Assembly: GCA_016214035.1 (NCBI GenBank)
Contig: JACRPF010000009.1
Span: 1 to 64,000 of the forward strand
Direction of reading: 5' to 3'
DNA: 64,000 nucleotides
Origin: Spirochaetota bacterium
Lineage (GTDB): Bacteria; Spirochaetota; Brachyspiria; Brachyspirales; JACRPF01
Position numbers and translations under genes: made by a program. The notes beneath the pieces are model-generated. The model saw nothing but the letters and a program-made list of their open reading frames with translations, had not been told where the DNA came from and did no database searches. This document shows positions 58,194 to 64,000 of this stretch, piece by piece (the stretch's first letter is position 1; each line of letters opens with the position of its first letter).

Positions 58194-60035
58194 TTATTCT
58201 TCAAACCGGAATACGGTGATGCTCTGCTTCGGCACCGTATCGCTGAATGTGCTGGCGCTGACGGCGCCCTGCGTAATGCCGCTCCACTGCACGCTGTCGG
58301 CGGTGATGCTTTTGTCGTACCGCGCGCGTGAATATTTCTTTGCCGCAACGCCCGGTTCGATGCTCACGCGCTGGTCGTTGAACGCGGTGTTGATGACGAA
58401 GATCGTCGTCGTTTTTCCGGACGATGCGGCCACCGTGCGGATAAGGCCGTCCGGTTCGTCACTTGTCGCGCGCAGTATCGCCGCGCCGCGGGGACAGTAT
58501 TTCGTGAAGAGTGAATACGAGAAGTAGACGGGGCGCAGTTTCCAGTTCTCGTCCTTGAACTCCCACAAACCGAAATCCATGAAGTTGAATCCCGGATAAT
58601 TGACGCGGTGCAGGCACCAGATGGAAAACCCGTTGATGCCATTGTTGAGCGAATCGATGCATACGCCGCCGATGTACAGGCCGTTCTCGAACGTGCGCAT
58701 GAATTTGTTGTTGCGGTCGGTGGTGTCCTTGTCGGAGACGCCGAATTCGGTGAGATAGATGCGCTTGTCCTTCCAGTTCGGGTCGTACTTTTTCACCGCA
58801 GCCCAGCGGTCCGCGGCATGGTCAACGAACATGGCTGCATCGTTCTTGCGCTTGTAGCTGTGCGTTGAATACACGTCGGCGATGTCGTTGAGCGCGATGA
58901 CCGTTTTCGTGAACCAGGAAAGGTCCGACGACTCGTCGGCCACCGCAAGCTTGATGCGGTCGCGGAGTTTCGCCGATTTGAGCGCATCATGCACGGCGCG
59001 GTACAGTTCCACGTACTTGTCGAAGGTGTAACCCCGCTTCTTGAAGGTTATCTCCGGTTCATTGTAGACCATATAGTAATTGATGCAGGTGTAGCCTTTT
59101 TTATTCACGAGATAATCGAGAAGTTTCGCAACGCCGCTGCCGTGTTTGTCGGCGGGCAGATCCAGCGGACTTTTCGCGCCCCATTCAACCGAACAGATGA
59201 TGACACGGGTGCCGAGTTTCTGGTGCATGTCGAGGATGCGGTAGAGGCTCAGCATGCCGTCGCTTTCCCAGTCGCAGGTCTCGCCGTCGACCGACGGGTT
59301 CCACATGCTCCATGGGATGAAGATACGCGCAAGGCCCATGCCCATTTCCTTCATGCGGCTGAAGATAATCTCGCCGTCGGCATCCACAACGCCTTTGGAA
59401 CGGTTCTCTTTGTTGAAGAGCCAGGGATCGGTCTCCGCGCCGAAGCCGCTGAAGTCTTTCGTTATCACCTCGCCGGTGTTCCTGATATGCACGGTATCCA
59501 TCGATATCTTCGGGGTGGCGGTGTAGTTCTTATTCTGCGTAAGCGTGACATCGTCGAACCACGCCGTACCCGCATCCATCAGTATGAGGCGCAGGCGCAT
59601 CTTCACCGTCCCATCCGGCGTAACACCCTTGATCGATATGCGCGTCCAGTCGGTACTTGCGCCCGAAACCCCTCCGCTCTGGTCATGCGAGATCCGTTTG
59701 CCCAGGTCGTTGAGATATTCCATGGCCACATAGGCAAAGCTTTTCGTATTCTCCACGCGTATATACGCGGTAACGGTGAACAACTGCGACGGCGCCGCTT
59801 CGTACTCGCGCTCGAACGCGGGCCAGCTCCGCTTGCTGTCGGGAGCCGCGTACAGTTTTCCCGATGATGAACCGCTCCTGAACACGGCCGTGTCCCGCGT
59901 GAGTTCTGCGCTTATGCCGCCGTCATTGACGGTCCATCCCTCGGCGGGCGGTTTTTCGAATCCGCCGTCGGGAAGGATGTTGCCGAACGCCATGAGTGAT
60001 GCGAGGACCGATACGATGCATAATCTGATAAGCAT
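58194..60035 (-). CDS. Secreted glycoside hydrolase (GH39/GH5-like TIM barrel) with CBM-like N-terminus
   Basis: Signal-like MLIRLCIVSVLASLMAFGN; YYMVYNEPEITFKKRG (NEP), RIYLTEFGVSDKDT (TEFG). Confidence 0.85.
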   Translation of the reverse strand: MLIRLCIVSVLASLMAFGNILPDGGFEKPPAEGWTVNDGGISAELTRDTAVFRSGSSSGKLYAAPDSKRSWPAFEREYEAAPSQLFTVTAYIRVENTKSFAYVAMEYLNDLGKRISHDQSGGVSGASTDWTRISIKGVTPDGTVKMRLRLILMDAGTAWFDDVTLTQNKNYTATPKISMDTVHIRNTGEVITKDFSGFGAETDPWLFNKENRSKGVVDADGEIIFSRMKEMGMGLARIFIPWSMWNPSVDGETCDWESDGMLSLYRILDMHQKLGTRVIICSVEWGAKSPLDLPADKHGSGVAKLLDYLVNKKGYTCINYYMVYNEPEITFKKRGYTFDKYVELYRAVHDALKSAKLRDRIKLAVADESSDLSWFTKTVIALNDIADVYSTHSYKRKNDAAMFVDHAADRWAAVKKYDPNWKDKRIYLTEFGVSDKDTTDRNNKFMRTFENGLYIGGVCIDSLNNGINGFSIWCLHRVNYPGFNFMDFGLWEFKDENWKLRPVYFSYSLFTKYCPRGAAILRATSDEPDGLIRTVAASSGKTTTIFVINTAFNDQRVSIEPGVAAKKYSRARYDKSITADSVQWSGITQGAVSASTFSDTVPKQSITVFRFEE

Positions 60036-60171
60036 GGATGATACTCCGCAGTTTAGTAGAACGGTATCAGTATACATCATTTCCGTTTTCATGCCCAATG
60101 AAAAAAATGGTAAAATGTTTGTCAGAACTGGTAGTGGTATTTTCGGGTATATGTGGTACATTGCAATCGAT

Positions 60172-61008
60172 ATGAACGATGCTGTAAAGCAATTTCTGAA
60201 AAAGCTGCCGCCCGAATCATCATTTGTGCTGTACTCGATTCCCGGGTCGTCGCATAAACCGCTTGCCGCAGGCATATTCCGCGCGCCCGACGGCCTTGTC
60301 ACCGTCGACACCTTCCGGGAATATCGTTTTCTCTATGTATTGTCCGGAACGGGTGATTATCACGACGGTACCGGCAAACGCAGAAAGCTCGAACCCGGAA
60401 GCATTGTTCACCGGAGACCCGGACTGAAGCACACGATACGCCGGCATACATCGTCACCGTGGGTGGATTTTTTCGTCACGCTCCCGGGGCCGCTCTTCGC
60501 TCCGCTGTCACGCTACCGGTTCATCACGGATGCCGACGTGCCGGTGCCGCCGGATGCGGTACTGCTCGGCAGAATAGGTTCATTCCTCGGCAGTATGCGC
60601 CGGTCCTCGGCGGCCTCGGTGCTCGAGGGCTTCTGTTCGCTTATCGCCGTGCTCAGGGCAAGTTATGAGGCGCGCCCGAAGACCCGGAACGAGGAGCTCG
60701 TTGATGCCGCGTGCACACTGCTGAGCGAAGCGCCGGTGAACCGCGTCAGCATACCGGATATCGCCGCGGAACTCATGACAGGCTATGAGACATTCCGCAA
60801 GGAGTTCAAGCGCATCGTCGGTGTGTCGCCGCATGAATATCACATCAGAAAAAAGATCGAACAGGCGCAGGCGTTTCTCGCCACGGGCATGACGGCGCGC
60901 GAGGCGTGCGGCAATCTTGGGTATCCGGATCAATTCTCATTCAGCAAGCAGTTCAAACGTTACACGGGCATGACGCCGGCGGAGTTCCGGAAACGGCAGC
61001 GCGTGTAG
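60172..61008 (+). CDS. AraC-family transcriptional regulator
   Basis: C-terminal AraC HTH (ELMTGYETFRKEFKRIVGVSPHEYHIRKKIEQAQAFLATGMTAREACGNLGYPDQFSFSKQFKRYTGMTPAEFRKRQ). Confidence 0.94.
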   Translation: MNDAVKQFLKKLPPESSFVLYSIPGSSHKPLAAGIFRAPDGLVTVDTFREYRFLYVLSGTGDYHDGTGKRRKLEPGSIVHRRPGLKHTIRRHTSSPWVDFFVTLPGPLFAPLSRYRFITDADVPVPPDAVLLGRIGSFLGSMRRSSAASVLEGFCSLIAVLRASYEARPKTRNEELVDAACTLLSEAPVNRVSIPDIAAELMTGYETFRKEFKRIVGVSPHEYHIRKKIEQAQAFLATGMTAREACGNLGYPDQFSFSKQFKRYTGMTPAEFRKRQRV

Positions 61009-61009
61009 T

Positions 61010-61942
61010 TCATCGCTTTCTTTTCATGGTGAAAATATGATATTTCCCATCGCCGCTTATCTTCTTTCTATGGTAATATAATCTGCCGCCGTCTCCGGTC
61101 AACGTCGGCGCTTCAAGGAATTCACCAGTCGCCGCCGGGATATCAAGTTTTTTCGGCGTACTGAATCTATCGTCCGTTGTGGAACGAATCGAGACGCAGA
61201 TCTCGGAGTCATACGTTCCTAATCTCATCCGGGTAAAAAAGAGTTCTTTCCCGTCGGATGATATCGACGGGGCATATACGATGTAACTGGTGTCGTTGAT
61301 ATTTCTCAGTAAATAATCAGATGAGCTGATTTTATTGAACGAAGCTCCGTTTTTTGCGGCAATGCCCAGTCTCGCTTCATCGGGTGCCGCCCTGCCGCTG
61401 AATCTGGCGTTGCAGTAATATAAAAGATTTCCGGCAGCGTTTATTTCCGCGTCCATGATAAGCCATCCGGGCGTATAGATATAGAAATTCCCCGTTACGG
61501 ACGTAACCGCACCCACAGCGCCGTTACTCCATGTTGCCGTCAGGTAATTTTCCATGACCGTTGGATAATTCCTTGTAGAGACAAAATAAAAATTATGCTG
61601 CATATCCATGCTCGCAACACCGTCGAGGTGAGGGACAGTCCCGTTGACATTGGATATCTTTCCCATGCAGGTGAATGTTGTTTCATTGACGGCGGCAGCG
61701 TAATATAAGCTCGTATCATTTCCGTCATTAAGGCTGTTATAAAAGAGATAACTGCCGTCCTTTGCGATAAAAGGCTCCATGGCGTCCAGCGTGTGGCCGT
61801 TTATCGTTACTTCAGTTTCATCCGAGAATGCGGGGTAGGATACCGGTGCGGCCTGTTCCTGCCCGGTGAGTGCGGCGGTGAAATTCGCATTGCATGACAC
61901 AAGAGAGACAGTAACTATCGACAATAAGATGATTCGTTTCAT
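61010..61942 (-). CDS. Putative lipoprotein with PD40/TolB-like beta-propeller motifs
   Basis: SLVSCNAN lipobox; DAMEPFIAKDGSYLFYNS, YAPSISSDGKELFFTRM, EAPTLTGDGGRLYYHRK repeats. Confidence 0.72.
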   Translation of the reverse strand: MKRIILLSIVTVSLVSCNANFTAALTGQEQAAPVSYPAFSDETEVTINGHTLDAMEPFIAKDGSYLFYNSLNDGNDTSLYYAAAVNETTFTCMGKISNVNGTVPHLDGVASMDMQHNFYFVSTRNYPTVMENYLTATWSNGAVGAVTSVTGNFYIYTPGWLIMDAEINAAGNLLYYCNARFSGRAAPDEARLGIAAKNGASFNKISSSDYLLRNINDTSYIVYAPSISSDGKELFFTRMRLGTYDSEICVSIRSTTDDRFSTPKKLDIPAATGEFLEAPTLTGDGGRLYYHRKKISGDGKYHIFTMKRKR

Positions 61943-61956
61943 TGCTATGCTCCGGT

Positions 61957-62517
61957 TCATTTGTTGTTAGTTCCGCTCGTTTTCGTTCCGAACAAAATGC
62001 CCGCACGAAAGCATATCTCCTGCGCGTAAGTTCCGTTCAGCGCAACCATATCGAATATCGCGGTGTATGACGGAATGCATACGATATCGAGACTGCCGAG
62101 TGGAAAGGCTATCTCGAAAAACGGTTCGATGATCGGCACAACACCGAATGATGAGTCTCCGCCGGCGAATATGATATATGACGCATATATTCCGGCACCT
62201 GCACCGATTCGCAGTTTTATCGGTGCGCTGAGAAACTCATACGCTATGCTGCCGGTGACAGGCGCCGCGAAGAGTATATTGCTCACCGGTATCGGCGATG
62301 ACGGCCCGAAGAGACGCGCTTCCGCAGTACATCCGATACGGAACGGACCGTCACCCAGCGGCGCACGCCAGAGAAAACCGGCTCCGGGACCGCCGAAGGT
62401 ATGTGCCGTGTCGCCGGACAGCGATGACAGACTGAGCGAAAATCCGGTTTCGCCGGACAGCGACAGCGTGACAATAACTGCCGCAAGGATGATTGAAAAC
62501 AATGTGCCGAATTTCAT
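61957..62517 (-). CDS. Putative outer-membrane beta-barrel protein, unknown function
   Basis: Signal peptide MKFGTLFSIILAAVIVTLSLSG; alternating amphipathic Gly-rich strands. Confidence 0.55.
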   Translation of the reverse strand: MKFGTLFSIILAAVIVTLSLSGETGFSLSLSSLSGDTAHTFGGPGAGFLWRAPLGDGPFRIGCTAEARLFGPSSPIPVSNILFAAPVTGSIAYEFLSAPIKLRIGAGAGIYASYIIFAGGDSSFGVVPIIEPFFEIAFPLGSLDIVCIPSYTAIFDMVALNGTYAQEICFRAGILFGTKTSGTNNK

Positions 62518-62604
62518 GCGACCTCCGGAAGATGCGTATAAATTTAACACCACTGGGTGCGACAATTGCACTGTCGCAGCAGTAGATCAGGGATTTATGA
62601 TCAA

Positions 62605-63984
62605 TTATTTCGACGCATACCGCTGATGCGCGATCAGTGCAAGACCCTTCGAAATCGACGTGAACAGCTCAGCGCTTTTCATCCTGTCTCTGCCGAAACG
62701 CCGTTCCAGTATCTGCTGCACCAACGGAATCTGCGTACTTCCGCCGACGGGGATGACCATGTCGATGTCGGCGGTGGTGAGTCCGGCGCGTTTGATTACC
62801 TCGTCGATGAGTGACGCCACGTTTTCCGCATGGCCGGCGATGGCTGTCTCAAATTCTGTCCGGTGTATGGTGCTCGCGATTCCCGACGGGCCGAAGCTCA
62901 CGGCCATCGGTGCCGCCGTTTTTGACGACAGCGCTATCTTCGTCTCTTCACAGGCGCGCATGAACGCGTAACCGTAATTACCCTTAACGAGATGATAGAG
63001 CGCAGCACCTGCGTTCGGGTTGTCGCATGTCTGGCGTATTTCCATGAAAAGCGTTTCGTAATGCGCCTGCGAGAGTTCCATGATGCCGTCGAGTGTGAGA
63101 AGTTTGTCGTAGATGACGGCGGGCATGTCGCGGAGCACGCCGCCGATGGACCGTGTATGCGCGCCCCTGCCGAGAAGCGGATGAAGGAGTTTCTGTATCT
63201 CGCGGTCGAAATCGTCACCGCCGAGGAGAAGCCCCGCGTTCGCGCGGACAACGGCTTCATGATGTTCGATGCCCACCACCGAACAGTCGAGCGTTCCGCC
63301 GCCGAAGTCGAAGACGAGTGCCGTACCGTCGGCAAGCGTCCGTGCCCGTTCCACCGAGGCGGCAACGGGTTCGAGCGCAAAACTCACCTCGCGGAATCCC
63401 GCTTCCTTTGCCGCGGTGGTTATCTGCATCTCATAGTGGCGTTTCATCGCCGGCTCCTGCTCAACGGGCACCGGCATGCCCACGACAATGGCATCGCAGC
63501 GTGAGCCGGTCTGTGCACGTACGGCGTCCATGATGGCCCGGAAGAACTGCTCCAGAAGACGGAAGAGCGGAAGATTGTCGTTGAACACCTGCATACGCCG
63601 TATCGTCGGATATCTGAGCGCGGTCTTGAGCGATTTGAAAAAACGTCCCTTGAGCGCAGTATCTTCAAGCGTGTGTATGGGTACCGAGACGGTGGTGGAA
63701 TCCTCTTTCATGCCGAGTTGCGCGGCCTTTGTCTCCGATAATACGACATTGATATCGATTGAACGGTCGAGGTCCCTGCGGACGAATTTCGACTGATGTC
63801 CGGTATGGTCGGAAAGGTAGGTGGCGATGGCATCCATGCCGACAAAATATTTTCCGCGTCTGCGCCGGTAGAGACATGTCGGAAAGAACGACTCGCCCTT
63901 GAACTGAATGTCGACGGCAGTGCCGTCCTTGACGATGGCCGCTGCGGAATTACTGGTGCCGAAATCGCAACCGATGCTGATCAT
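62605..63984 (-). CDS. Hsp70-family (DnaK ATPase-domain-like) protein
   Basis: ISIGCDFGTSNSAAAIV; LVFDFGGGTLDCSVV; DMVIPVGGSTQIPLVQQILERRFG; about 459 aa, no obvious substrate-binding domain. Confidence 0.92.
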   Translation of the reverse strand: MISIGCDFGTSNSAAAIVKDGTAVDIQFKGESFFPTCLYRRRRGKYFVGMDAIATYLSDHTGHQSKFVRRDLDRSIDINVVLSETKAAQLGMKEDSTTVSVPIHTLEDTALKGRFFKSLKTALRYPTIRRMQVFNDNLPLFRLLEQFFRAIMDAVRAQTGSRCDAIVVGMPVPVEQEPAMKRHYEMQITTAAKEAGFREVSFALEPVAASVERARTLADGTALVFDFGGGTLDCSVVGIEHHEAVVRANAGLLLGGDDFDREIQKLLHPLLGRGAHTRSIGGVLRDMPAVIYDKLLTLDGIMELSQAHYETLFMEIRQTCDNPNAGAALYHLVKGNYGYAFMRACEETKIALSSKTAAPMAVSFGPSGIASTIHRTEFETAIAGHAENVASLIDEVIKRAGLTTADIDMVIPVGGSTQIPLVQQILERRFGRDRMKSAELFTSISKGLALIAHQRYASK

Positions 63985-64000
63985 ACGATATCTCCCGACG

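Noticed and set aside
1-64000. tRNA or rRNA genes
   Set aside because: None recognised by eye; a tRNAscan/Infernal run would be needed to exclude them

Overview
The window looks like a moderately GC-rich bacterial chromosome, possibly a spirochaete or a similar carbohydrate-degrading lineage (inferred from gene content only). Much of it is carbohydrate catabolism: GH1, sulfatase, mutarotase-like, Gfo/Idh/MocA oxidoreductase, sugar-isomerase TIM barrel, UroD-type methyltransferase, GH130, sialate O-acetylesterase-like, MurQ/GckR-like SIS protein, GH20-like, GH42-like, SGNH and GH39/GH5-like genes. Six AraC-type regulators are interspersed with these. The non-routine parts are: (1) an ECF sigma / zf-HC2 anti-sigma / caspase-CsgG-like-kelch operon at 18.4-22.0 kb; (2) an AT-rich run of five same-strand genes at 28.5-32.1 kb separated by attC-like sites (GTTGGGC/GCCCAAC cores with AGCGG../..CCCGC inner arms), which looks like an integron cassette array without an integrase and includes a candidate HEPN-domain protein; (3) a FliM-like protein in swapped domain order (SpoA-SpoA-FliM middle domain), coupled to a Crp/Fnr gene and preceded by a perfect TGTGA-N6-TCACA site; (4) a repeat-rich intergenic island at 36.0-36.9 kb with a MITE-like inverted-repeat element, a REP-like palindrome and about 15 copies of a 21-bp repeat; (5) three gene fragments (cyclic-nucleotide-binding, GH130 3' end, glycosidase-like) matching intact genes in the same window; (6) small orphan proteins with strong Shine-Dalgarno sites. 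An IS4-family transposase lies at the left edge. All calls come from reading the sequence and translations by eye; no database search was run.
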